From JAJOKI01 sp964412405 (GTDB lineage: Archaea > Halobacteriota > UBA148 > JAJOKI01), in the NCBI GenBank assembly GCA_964412405.1, contig CAYPOB010000003.1, positions 1-37,270 on the forward strand: 37,270 bases of DNA. The letters run 5' to 3'. Every line of letters begins with the position of its first letter. Positions within the stretch are counted from its first letter, which is position 1. Of the stretch, positions 9,009-16,235 are shown piece after piece. The translations under genes and the position numbers were made by a program. The notes under the pieces are model-generated. The model saw nothing but the letters and a program-made list of their open reading frames with translations. It did no database searches and had not been told where the DNA came from.

Positions 9009-9749
9009 ATGTTCAAAGCTACTATCAATGCAGATATATTAAAGGACTCAATGGAAGCCATCTCTACGTTAGTAGATGACGCAAGATTTAGACTCGATAA
9101 AGATGGAATCAGCACCAAGGCGGTTGATTCAGCGAACGTTGCGATGATCAGTCTTGAGTTGGGCGCAGATGCATTTGAGTCATATGAATGCACAGATGGC
9201 GAGATATGTCTGGATATGTTAAAACTCGTTGACATACTTGGCATGGCGGACAAATCAGATAAGATAGAGCTCGAATTGAATATGGAAACACATAAGCTGA
9301 CGATCAGGATGGGTGGACTCTCATATATGCTTTCGTTGCTTGACCCCTCTTCGATGCGAAAGGAGCCCAAAACACCAAATCTGGACCTTCCCGCAAAGGT
9401 GGTGTTAAACGGAAAAGATATGCGTTTGGCAGTTAGGGCAGCGGAAAAAGTGAGCGATCACATGGCGCTAGGCGTGGATGGTGACATCTTTTTTATGGAA
9501 GCCCAGGGTGATACCGATCAGGTTAGGCTCCAGCGGGCAAAGGACGAATTAATCGATCTGACCTCATCTGGTCCAGCCAGATCATTGTTCTCGCTTGATT
9601 TCCTGAGTGATATTACTAAGGTGGTAAACAAGGTGGACGAGGTGACAATTCACCTTGGCAAGGACTATCCGATTAAAATCGATTTCGAGATAGCTGATGG
9701 CAAGGGCAAGGTCGGATATCTACTTGCTCCGCGCATCGAATCGGATTGA
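9009..9749 (+). CDS. pcn: DNA polymerase sliding clamp (PCNA)
   Basis: Ring-forming processivity clamp for replicative polymerases and other PIP-box proteins. The 246-aa length and the strand pattern match archaeal PCNA: N-terminal FKATINADILKDSMEAIS, DKDGISTKAVDSANVAM near residues 31-47, the inter-domain connecting region around 115-130 and the C-terminal YLLAPRIESD. A GGGTG stands seven bases before the ATG. The stop codon is followed within 11 bases by the preferred priL start. Confidence 0.95.
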   Translation: MFKATINADILKDSMEAISTLVDDARFRLDKDGISTKAVDSANVAMISLELGADAFESYECTDGEICLDMLKLVDILGMADKSDKIELELNMETHKLTIRMGGLSYMLSLLDPSSMRKEPKTPNLDLPAKVVLNGKDMRLAVRAAEKVSDHMALGVDGDIFFMEAQGDTDQVRLQRAKDELIDLTSSGPARSLFSLDFLSDITKVVNKVDEVTIHLGKDYPIKIDFEIADGKGKVGYLLAPRIESD

Positions 9750-9760
9750 CGCTGTGGCTT

Positions 9761-10825
9761 ATGGGGCTTAAATTTGCGCATTATCCTTTTACCTCTGGCG
9801 CATCCAGATATGTCGAACGCTCGAACAAATCGTTAGATAGCCTGCTGGATGGGGGCGAGTTTGGAAAAGCGGTCATCAATAGGGGGAAAGAAAGGGCGAT
9901 TCAGTCCATCGAAGGCGAGATACAAAAATCGTTTGGAGACGATGTCCTGGCAGAGATAGAGCTTTTCTCATATCCGCTTGCCAGAATTCTCATTTCATGC
10001 ATCGATGATCACTATCTTATACGAAAATATGCGCTTGCCGAGGCAGAGGCAGCGCATGCCCAGATGAAGAAGGAGACCTTACAATCTTTAGGGGAACTGG
10101 GCGAGGAGTTTGGGATAAAACATACAGCTCATGGACGTGATTTTAAAATTCACTTCACACATTATCTGCCGTTTGCCAGCAGGATGCGCGACCTAGAATG
10201 GAAGCTGGTAAATAGGCGCCTTGATGATGGCTATGTGGTGGTGAATAAGGGGGAGTTTGCACGTTTGCTTCAGGAGGCAGTGCGAAACAACATTCAGGAC
10301 ACGCTCCCGCTTGATGTGCCAGAAGGCATTTGCAAGACATTATCTCCACAAATTATGGAGATAAAGCAGCACCTGGAGAAGCTAAAATCTGAATTTAAAA
10401 TAGGGGAATTCGCCGAGGTGGACTCGAACTGCTTCCCACCGTGCATTAGATGTCTGCTAATGGCGATACAAAATGGGCAGAATCTCGCGCACTCTGCAAG
10501 ATTCGCACTGACATCATTTCTGGCGAATATTGGGATGGGGGTGGACGAGATCGTGGAGACATATCGCGCTTCACTGGATTTTGACGAGGAAAGGACCAGA
10601 TATCAGGTCCAGCATATCGTCGGGTCATCCGGCACTGCGTATACTGCGCCGTCATGCGCCACGATGGCTACGTATGGGAATTGCGTTGGAAAGGAGCCGA
10701 TGTGCAGCAGAGTTTCGCATCCACTGAATTTCTATCGAAAAAAATTGTATTTTGACAAGATGAATATGGATAAAAAGAAAGAAAAATCAAAAAACCAAAA
10801 TGAAAAGGAGAAAATGAAAAATTAG
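9761..10825 (+). CDS. priL: DNA primase large subunit
   Basis: Non-catalytic subunit of the archaeal PriS-PriL primase; it binds PriS and carries a [4Fe-4S] cluster. I prefer ATG 9761 (MGLKFAHYPFTSGAS) over the TTG at 9746 because the family starts at this motif. Counting from the TTG, candidate cluster cysteines are C233, C304, C313 and C320, ending in the typical CSRVSHPLNFYRKKL. After that comes an unusual lysine-rich, low-complexity tail of about 25 residues, where base composition also turns A-rich. PriS is encoded 20 kb away at 30778. Confidence 0.92.
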   Translation: MGLKFAHYPFTSGASRYVERSNKSLDSLLDGGEFGKAVINRGKERAIQSIEGEIQKSFGDDVLAEIELFSYPLARILISCIDDHYLIRKYALAEAEAAHAQMKKETLQSLGELGEEFGIKHTAHGRDFKIHFTHYLPFASRMRDLEWKLVNRRLDDGYVVVNKGEFARLLQEAVRNNIQDTLPLDVPEGICKTLSPQIMEIKQHLEKLKSEFKIGEFAEVDSNCFPPCIRCLLMAIQNGQNLAHSARFALTSFLANIGMGVDEIVETYRASLDFDEERTRYQVQHIVGSSGTAYTAPSCATMATYGNCVGKEPMCSRVSHPLNFYRKKLYFDKMNMDKKKEKSKNQNEKEKMKN

Positions 10826-10920
10826 GAAATTATCCTTTTGCCACAGGCAGAGACGACTCGATTCTAGAAGAATATAAGAAGTTTTTGAGAAACCAAAGAG
10901 AGTATAAAGAAAAACGATAA
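10826..10920. other. Gene-free A-rich junction after priL
   Basis: No complete gene is visible. An out-of-frame stretch ending in TAA at 10920 could be the tail of a lost gene, but I recognise no family. Composition changes sharply here from the balanced priL sequence to A-rich DNA that continues through the chaperone genes. Confidence 0.35.
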
Positions 10921-10953
10921 CTTTAAATATCAATTGATATTGATAATTATCAA
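10921..10953 (+). promoter_or_regulatory. Two adjacent perfect palindromes and TATA-like box before the winged-helix ORF
   Basis: CTTTAAATA at 10921-10929 looks like an archaeal TATA element. It runs into the perfect palindrome ATATCAATTGATAT (10927-10940), directly followed by the perfect palindrome TGATAATTATCA (10941-10952). They share ATCA/TGAT half-sites and end one base before the ATG, a position where a repressor would block a near-leaderless transcript. Autoregulation by the ORF product is an inference. Confidence 0.5.
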
Positions 10954-11154
10954 ATGAAAAGAAAAAATATCAAACGACAAATTAAGGAACATTTTTTTGT
11001 TTTTCCCTCTGTTAAACTAAGAGTTAGACAGGTGGAAAAAGAGTTAAAAGTACCATTACCCTCGGTAATTCGCTATACAAAAGAATTAGAAAAATCTAAA
11101 GCGGAAGTTGAGAAGAATATTTTAGGAAATTATTTGGGCTACATAATGTTATAA
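10954..11154 (+). CDS. Short winged-helix-like DNA-binding protein, possibly truncated
   Basis: The 66-aa product is very basic. Its residues 18-48 (PSVKLRVRQVEKELKVPLPS and on) look like the N-terminal helix-turn-helix of an archaeal family in which such a domain precedes a nucleotidyltransferase-like domain. Here the frame ends soon after the domain, at a stop lying inside a palindrome shared with the dnaJ upstream region, so the gene is probably cut or the domain stands alone. Two palindromes sit just upstream. Function as an autoregulator is plausible but unproven; a decayed gene is the main alternative. Confidence 0.5.
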   Translation: MKRKNIKRQIKEHFFVFPSVKLRVRQVEKELKVPLPSVIRYTKELEKSKAEVEKNILGNYLGYIML

Positions 11155-11163
11155 CATTATATA
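11139..11163. repeat. Palindromic repeat, copy downstream of dnaJ
   Basis: CTACATAATG followed by TTATAACATTATATA; the core ATAATGTTATAACATTAT (11143-11160) is a perfect 18-base palindrome. A close direct copy with a shorter centre lies at 12381-12404, on the other side of dnaJ. Confidence 0.55.
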
Positions 11164-11198
11164 TCATAACAAAGCCACGAATCTGCAAAACATTCCTT

Positions 11199-12314
11199 TT
11201 AAATATAATCTATCATCCTATCTAAAAATCCCTTAGTTGTCTTTGCCTCCTCCCCGCCTTCTTTTACAAATTCTTTCAATAATTCTCCCTGTCTTTTGCT
11301 CAATTTCTTCGGTATCTTGACGACGACGTTTACTAATTGATCCCCTCTTCTACGGGTATGCAAATCGGACATCCCCTGCCCCCTCAGTCTAAACACAGTA
11401 TGGCTCTGCGTTCCCGTAGGCACCTTGATTTTCGCTTTGGATGATATCGTCGTAACTTCGATCTCATCGCCAAAAATCGCCTGTACTAAATTAATCGTCG
11501 ATTCAGATAATAAATCGTTCCCCCTTCTCTCAAATATTTTATGTGGCTTTATATGAATGATAATATACAAATCCCCTGGTGCACCGCCATTATACCCGGA
11601 TTCTCCCTGCCCTCCAATTCTTAAATACTGATTATTGTCAACTCCACTTGGAATTTTAATCTCTACTTTTTTTATCTTTTTAACTCTTCCAGCCCCTCTG
11701 CAAGTATCACAGGCTTTTTCTATGACTTTTCCATATCCTCCACAGTTACCACAGGCGGTGATATTTACCATTTGTCCAAAAATAGACCTTTGCACCCTCT
11801 TAATTTCGCCCGTACCATTGCATTCCGGGCATTCTTTGAGAAAGCCAGGTTTTGCTCCGGTACCCCTACAGGTCTCGCATGTGATAAATACGGGAACATC
11901 TATTTTTTTTGTCGTGCCAGAAAAAGCATCCTCTAAGGAAACTTCCATATCATATCTCAAATCAGCGCCCCTTCTTGTTCTACTCCTGCCACTCCTACGA
12001 CTAAAACCCGAAAAAGCGTCAAAAATATCTCCCAATCCAGAATCTCTGAACAAATCATCAAAATTAAATCCGCGAAAATCAGCGAAATCTTCCGGTTTAA
12101 AGGCAGTATGTCCAAACCGATCGTATTGCGCTCTTTTTTGCGAGTCATTCAAAACCTGAAATGCCTCGTTTATCTCCTTGAATTGTTCCTCATTATCTTT
12201 GCCCGCAATATCTGGGTGGTGCTTCCTTGCCAACTGCTTGAATGCCCTTTTTATCTCTTCTTGTGATGCGTTATTACTCACGCCTAAAATTTCATAATAG
12301 TCCTTTTTTGCCAT
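11199..12314 (-). CDS. dnaJ: Chaperone DnaJ (Hsp40)
   Basis: Co-chaperone that delivers substrates to DnaK and stimulates its ATPase. From the preferred ATG (MAKKDYYEILGVS) the J domain has HPD at residues 33-35, followed by a G/F-rich segment, four CxxCxGxG-type zinc motifs (CETCRGTG, CPECNGTG, CGNCGGYG, CDTCRGAG) and the C-terminal substrate-binding domains. A TTG at 12329 would add five residues and lacks family support. It is a full type I DnaJ. It follows dnaK after a 169-base gap containing its own likely promoter. Confidence 0.95.
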   Translation of the reverse strand: MAKKDYYEILGVSNNASQEEIKRAFKQLARKHHPDIAGKDNEEQFKEINEAFQVLNDSQKRAQYDRFGHTAFKPEDFADFRGFNFDDLFRDSGLGDIFDAFSGFSRRSGRSRTRRGADLRYDMEVSLEDAFSGTTKKIDVPVFITCETCRGTGAKPGFLKECPECNGTGEIKRVQRSIFGQMVNITACGNCGGYGKVIEKACDTCRGAGRVKKIKKVEIKIPSGVDNNQYLRIGGQGESGYNGGAPGDLYIIIHIKPHKIFERRGNDLLSESTINLVQAIFGDEIEVTTISSKAKIKVPTGTQSHTVFRLRGQGMSDLHTRRRGDQLVNVVVKIPKKLSKRQGELLKEFVKEGGEEAKTTKGFLDRMIDYI

Positions 12315-12380
12315 ATTCCAGTCTCTCAAGTTGTGGCCTTAATTGGCGAAATACAAGAAACTACTCCGCAGTTACTTGAC

Positions 12381-12404
12381 TACATAATGCTATACATTAT
12401 ATAC
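12381..12404. repeat. Palindromic repeat, copy upstream of dnaJ
   Basis: CTACATAATG then CTATACATTATATA; the arms ATAATG and CATTAT (12385-12401) surround a five-base centre. It is a near copy of 11139-11163 and lies about 65-90 bases before the dnaJ start, where it could be an operator or include the TATA element. Confidence 0.5.
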
Positions 12405-12409
12405 TACAA

Positions 12410-12440
12410 GAAAATCCTCATTTCGTTCGGATTAACTTGT
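12410..12440 (-). promoter_or_regulatory. 31-base element shared with the grpE/copA promoter region
   Basis: Read on the minus strand this begins CAAGTTAATCCGAACGAA and continues to TTTTCT. It matches 14931-14961 (and the duplicate 18913-18943, plus strand) at 29 of 31 positions. It lies upstream of dnaJ in the same orientation as it lies upstream of copA, which suggests a conserved promoter or leader element rather than chance. Confidence 0.5.
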
Positions 12441-12480
12441 CTATACAAAAAACCCAAGTAGATATAAACTGTTAACTTGC
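12441..12480 (-). terminator. Possible terminator after dnaK
   Basis: On the minus strand, just after the dnaK stop, CAAGT and ACTTG can pair around a loop of about 16 bases and are followed by GGGTTTTTT. Weak stem, good T-run. Confidence 0.4.
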
Positions 12481-12483
12481 CCT

Positions 12484-14349
12484 TTACTTCGGCTCGTCCT
12501 CTACTTTGTATTCTGCGTCGATGACCTTTTCATCCTTGTGTTTTTCGTCCTCTTCCTTCTGGGATGTCCCCATATCTGCTTGCTGTTGTGTTTGCTGATA
12601 TATGGACGCACCCGCTTCCTGGACGATCTTTGCCAAATTATCCGTTTCGCTTTTTATTTTTTGCACGTCTTCCTCGGATAGGGCATCTTTAAGAGATTTG
12701 ATTCCTTCTTCGATGTTCTCTTTTTGTTCTTTATCCAGTTTATCTCCTATTTCTGATAGCGTCTTCTCGGTTGTGTAAAGTAAAGAGTCGGCATTGTTTT
12801 TTATCTCAACCTCTTCTTTTCTCCTTTTATCCTCTTCGTCATGTTTTTTTGCCTCTTTGATCATCCGCTCTACTTCTTCATCTGAGAGTTTTGTCGAAGC
12901 GGTAATCGTTATCTTCTGCTCTTTTTCAGTTCCCAAATCCTTAGCCGAGACGTTTAAGATGCCGTTAGCATCGATGTCAAAGGTTACCTCTATTTGCGGC
13001 ATCCCTCTTGGTGTGGGAGGTATTCCAACTAAATTAAAATTACCCAGACTGGTATTGTCCTGCGCCATCGATCTCTCTCCTTGCAGGACATTGATGGTAA
13101 CCGCTGTTTGTGAGTCGGCTGCCGTTGTGAATATCTGAGTTTTCTTGATGGGGATTGTAGTATTTCTCTCGATCAGAGGCGTTGTCATACCGCCCAGAGT
13201 TTCTATGCCCAGGGTAAGTGGGGTTACATCCAACAAAACCAAATCCTTAATATCTCCGGCAAGGATTGCGCCCTGTATTGCAGCGCCAGATGCCACACAT
13301 TCCATTGGGTCCACTCCTCCTTCGACTTTTCTTCCCATGAAATCCTCGACAAATTTCTGAACGCGGGGCATTCTCGTAGGACCGCCAACCAAGACGACCC
13401 TATCTATATCATCCTTTGATAATTTGGAATCTTTTATTGCCAGTTCGATCGAATGTTTACATTTATCTATTATGGGCTCAACCAATTTTTCCATTACAGC
13501 CCTGCCAAGCTTCATCGTCAAATGTTTAGGTCCTGAAGAATCAGCAGTTATGTATGGTAAATTGATATCCGTTTCAAGAACAGTTGAGAGTTCGATCTTT
13601 GCTTTCTCTGCCGCCTCTTTGACCCTCTGTAAAGCCATTTTATCTTTCTTTAAATCAACACCTTCTTGCTTTTTGAACTCCTCCGCAATATAATCAACTA
13701 AAACATCGTCCATATCTGTTCCGCCAAGTTGTGTATCTCCAGATGTGGACAGAACTGTAAATACTCCATCACTGAATTCCATTATGGTTACGTCCAGCGT
13801 TCCGCCGCCGAAATCAAAAACTAGTATTTTATACTCTCCTACCTTGTCCAGTCCATATGCCATAGAGGCAGCAGTTGGCTCATTGACCAACCTTATGACA
13901 TCCAAGCCAGCGATTTTTCCAGCGTCTTTAGTCGCAGTTCGTTGATTATCATCAAAATAAGCAGGAACCGTTATCACAGCTTTCTGTACAGGCTCTCCTA
14001 AGAATGCCTCCGCATCTCTTTTAATCTTCTGGAGAATGAAAGCAGAGATTTGCTGAGGACTATATTCTTTGCCATGCACTTTATATTTGTAGTCAGCACC
14101 CATTTTTCGCTTTGCTCTGGTTATCGTTCCTTCCGGGTTTGAAATGGCCTGCCTTTTTGCCGGTTCTCCGACCAGCAACTGTTCATCTTTTGTTAAAGCA
14201 ATAACGGATGGGAATGCCTTACCATACATGGTGACACCTTCTGCCGATGGAATTATAACCGGCTTTCCACCCATCATCACCGCTGCTTGGGAATTCGAAG
14301 TCCCCAAATCAATACCAATTATCTTTTCTATCTTATTCTGTTTGGTCAT
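12484..14349 (-). CDS. dnaK: Chaperone DnaK (Hsp70)
   Basis: ATP-driven foldase. The nucleotide-binding domain starts IIGIDLGTSNSQAAVM and contains VPAYFDDNQRTATKDAG, VFDFGGGTLDVTIM and VLVGGPTRMP; the linker VLLDVTPLTLGIET leads to the substrate-binding domain and lid. The tail ends in the common VIDAEYKV. ATG 14349 lies two bases after the grpE stop with AAAGG upstream; the in-frame GTG at 14358 overlaps grpE and is less likely. Hsp70 genes in archaea were generally acquired from bacteria, and the module is more AT-rich than the core genes to its left. Confidence 0.96.
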   Translation of the reverse strand: MTKQNKIEKIIGIDLGTSNSQAAVMMGGKPVIIPSAEGVTMYGKAFPSVIALTKDEQLLVGEPAKRQAISNPEGTITRAKRKMGADYKYKVHGKEYSPQQISAFILQKIKRDAEAFLGEPVQKAVITVPAYFDDNQRTATKDAGKIAGLDVIRLVNEPTAASMAYGLDKVGEYKILVFDFGGGTLDVTIMEFSDGVFTVLSTSGDTQLGGTDMDDVLVDYIAEEFKKQEGVDLKKDKMALQRVKEAAEKAKIELSTVLETDINLPYITADSSGPKHLTMKLGRAVMEKLVEPIIDKCKHSIELAIKDSKLSKDDIDRVVLVGGPTRMPRVQKFVEDFMGRKVEGGVDPMECVASGAAIQGAILAGDIKDLVLLDVTPLTLGIETLGGMTTPLIERNTTIPIKKTQIFTTAADSQTAVTINVLQGERSMAQDNTSLGNFNLVGIPPTPRGMPQIEVTFDIDANGILNVSAKDLGTEKEQKITITASTKLSDEEVERMIKEAKKHDEEDKRRKEEVEIKNNADSLLYTTEKTLSEIGDKLDKEQKENIEEGIKSLKDALSEEDVQKIKSETDNLAKIVQEAGASIYQQTQQQADMGTSQKEEDEKHKDEKVIDAEYKVEDEPK

Positions 14350-14351
14350 TT

Positions 14352-14882
14352 TTAACACCTTTCACACTTTTTTGAAACTTTCACTTTTGTGTACCTCAAA
14401 ACCCTTGAATGCAATAAATACCCTTTTTGCAGTTCACCTATGATGATACCATCTTCTTTGTCCGAGTTTTCTTTCAGGACAACTTCATGATAATATGGAT
14501 CAAATTTTTTACCCAAACATTCGATCTTTTTCAATCCATATCCCTCTAACATCTTTAAAATATTTTTGTATATTAGTTTCACCCCTCTTAACTCTTCTTT
14601 ATCTTTTACCGAACCCATCGCCCTTTCAAAATCATCGATGATAGTCAACAATTCCTTTATTAACTTTTTGTTGGCGAATTTCATAAATTCCTGTTTTTCT
14701 TTTTCTACCGACTTTTTATAATTCTCAAAATCCGCCTGTAAGTATTTCAGCTGATTTAGATATGCATCAGCTAACTTTGCCCTCTCTTCAAGTTCTTTCT
14801 CTGGTGCCCTACTTTTAAGGGGCATCTTCTTCTCTTCACTTGATTTTTTCTTACCCCGTTTTTCCCGTATCTGGACTGCCAT
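14352..14882 (-). CDS. grpE: Nucleotide exchange factor GrpE
   Basis: Releases ADP from DnaK. The 176-aa product has a basic N-terminus, a long coiled-coil around residues 27-70, and the GrpE core with KKLIKELLTIIDDFERAMG and a C-terminal beta domain. Canonical order grpE-dnaK-dnaJ on the minus strand. Its 5' half (to residue 99) together with the upstream region is duplicated at 18654-19038. Confidence 0.93.
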   Translation of the reverse strand: MAVQIREKRGKKKSSEEKKMPLKSRAPEKELEERAKLADAYLNQLKYLQADFENYKKSVEKEKQEFMKFANKKLIKELLTIIDDFERAMGSVKDKEELRGVKLIYKNILKMLEGYGLKKIECLGKKFDPYYHEVVLKENSDKEDGIIIGELQKGYLLHSRVLRYTKVKVSKKCERC

Positions 14883-15056
14883 AATCTATCTCTCTCTTTT
14901 GTTTTAGTATATAAAGTATGACTTTATAATCAAGTTAATCCGAACGAAGTGAGGCTTTTCTCGATGCCATTCTGCACCCGATACTTCTTTTTTTGAGGCA
15001 GATACTTTTATTTTACTGGGACTCCTTTATTTCATCAATTTCGTGGAGGAATATGA
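14585..15056. repeat. Direct repeat copy 1: grpE 5' half plus divergent promoter and leader
   Basis: This 472-base segment recurs in the same orientation at 18654-19038. I found no mismatch, only an 87-base deletion within grpE in the second copy. The repeat ends exactly at the ATGA of a plus-strand start codon. The two copies bracket the hydrogenase module. Confidence 0.93.
14901..14961. promoter_or_regulatory. Divergent promoter for grpE and the plus-strand leader
   Basis: TATAAAGT-ATG-ACTTTATA (14910-14928) is a perfect inverted repeat whose arms can act as TATA boxes in both directions; the minus-strand one lies about 30-45 bases before the grpE ATG. Next to it, 14931-14961 carries the element shared with dnaJ. 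An identical promoter stands at 18883-18943 before copA. Confidence 0.55.
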
Positions 15057-15193
15057 CGAGATATGGGAATGGTGTGCAGATGATTGGAGAAGCGATCGGA
15101 GGGTATAATAAAAAAGTCATTTTAGGGGTTGCACTTGGTGGAAAGAGGCATATTGAAATGCCTATGAAATATCCGATTTTCAGTGTGTGTTGA
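15053..15193 (+). CDS. Small junction ORF of unknown function
   Basis: A 46-aa frame that uses the same GGAGG and ATG as copA in the duplicated copy (SD at 15045-15049), then diverges after the first two codons. The middle, GGYNKKVILGVALGGKRHIE, has no family I recognise. It may be a truncated gene or an accidental frame created where the hydrogenase DNA joined the duplicated leader; it should be transcribed and translated if the leader is active. Confidence 0.3.
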   Translation: MTRYGNGVQMIGEAIGGYNKKVILGVALGGKRHIEMPMKYPIFSVC

Positions 15194-15215
15194 GGTAATT
15201 TTTACTTAAGTTAGC

Positions 15216-15275
15216 AGATTCGTTAAAAATAGAAAGGTTTATTAATAACCTTATTATAATGATGTACAATGGAGG
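15216..15275 (+). promoter_or_regulatory. Likely promoter and operator of the hydrogenase genes
   Basis: An A/T-rich TATA-like stretch lies inside the inverted repeat AAGGTT-(7)-AACCTT (15234-15252), about 30-50 bases before the start. GGAGG at 15271-15275 is nine bases from ATG 15285 and decides the start against ATG 15276, which it nearly touches. Confidence 0.45.
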
Positions 15276-15284
15276 ATGTATAAT

Positions 15285-16235
15285 ATGGCACTGGAAGAAA
15301 TAAATCTAATATGGCTTGAAGGTCTGGACTGTGCTGGCTGTACTATTTCTGTCAAACAGGCAAGTAATCCCACACTTATTGACGTTCTAACGGGAGCTAT
15401 TCCAGGGCTTGGGGGGCTGAATCTTGTTTTCCATCAAACCCTTATGTTCGAGTGGGGGGAGGATGCAACAAAGGTTCTCATTGATGCAATGGAAGGAAAG
15501 TATGACCCATTTGTATTGATTCTTGAAGGAGCGATTCCCGACGAGGAAAGGGCAAATCCCGGCAGCTACTGCGTTATTGGCGAGTACGAGGGAAAAACTC
15601 TCACGATTAATGAAGCCATAGATGGTCTATCGAAGAAGTGCGCTGCGGCCGTATCCGTTGGGACATGTGCATCTTTTGGAGGCGTACCCCATGGTAAGCC
15701 CAACCCAACAGGTGCGAAGGGACTCCTGGACTATTTGGGAAAGGATTGGAAAGGCGGGCTGGGTCTCCCTGTCATCTGTATACCTGGCTGTCCCCCCAGA
15801 CCTGATAACATCATACAGGTCCTAGGTCATGCTGTCTTGGCCGCAAGAGGCCTAGCACCACTTCCAGAGCTCGATGAATGGCATCGACCTGTTTATTTAT
15901 ACGGCAATACCTCTCATGAAAACTGTTCAATAGCTGGGCTATTCGCGGGGGGTGTTGCCTCTCATGACTTTGGAGAGAGGGGTTGCCTCGGTCTTGTCGG
16001 TTGTAAAGGCCTCGTTGCCCGTTGTAACGCTCCATCGATGTGGGTGGACGGATATGGAGGTTGCACGAGAACGGGTGCCCCATGCATTGCATGTGCCGAT
16101 CCCAACTTCCCCGACTCACCAACGTCGCCATTCTTCGCCGAAGCTCCTGCGATGGCATATGCCATAGACTTTATACATGGTTTGTGGGGGCACATGAGAT
16201 TCGCTCTTGCGCCCCTTAAAAGGAGGAAGATATAA
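15285..16235 (+). CDS. [NiFe] hydrogenase small subunit, cytoplasmic type
   Basis: Electron-transfer subunit with three Fe-S clusters. Counting from ATG 15285, proximal cluster ligands are C16/C19 (GLDCAGC), C128 and C169 (PGCPPRPDNI). Distal ligands are probably H211, C214, C234 and C240. The medial group is C247, C267 and C270, plus C260, which sits where most enzymes have proline. No Tat signal or C-terminal membrane helix is present, so the enzyme should stay in the cytoplasm unless another subunit anchors it. The pattern resembles group 1-like uptake enzymes without a leader; the exact subgroup needs a tree. The stop overlaps the large-subunit ATG (TAATG). Confidence 0.88.
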   Translation: MALEEINLIWLEGLDCAGCTISVKQASNPTLIDVLTGAIPGLGGLNLVFHQTLMFEWGEDATKVLIDAMEGKYDPFVLILEGAIPDEERANPGSYCVIGEYEGKTLTINEAIDGLSKKCAAAVSVGTCASFGGVPHGKPNPTGAKGLLDYLGKDWKGGLGLPVICIPGCPPRPDNIIQVLGHAVLAARGLAPLPELDEWHRPVYLYGNTSHENCSIAGLFAGGVASHDFGERGCLGLVGCKGLVARCNAPSMWVDGYGGCTRTGAPCIACADPNFPDSPTSPFFAEAPAMAYAIDFIHGLWGHMRFALAPLKRRKI

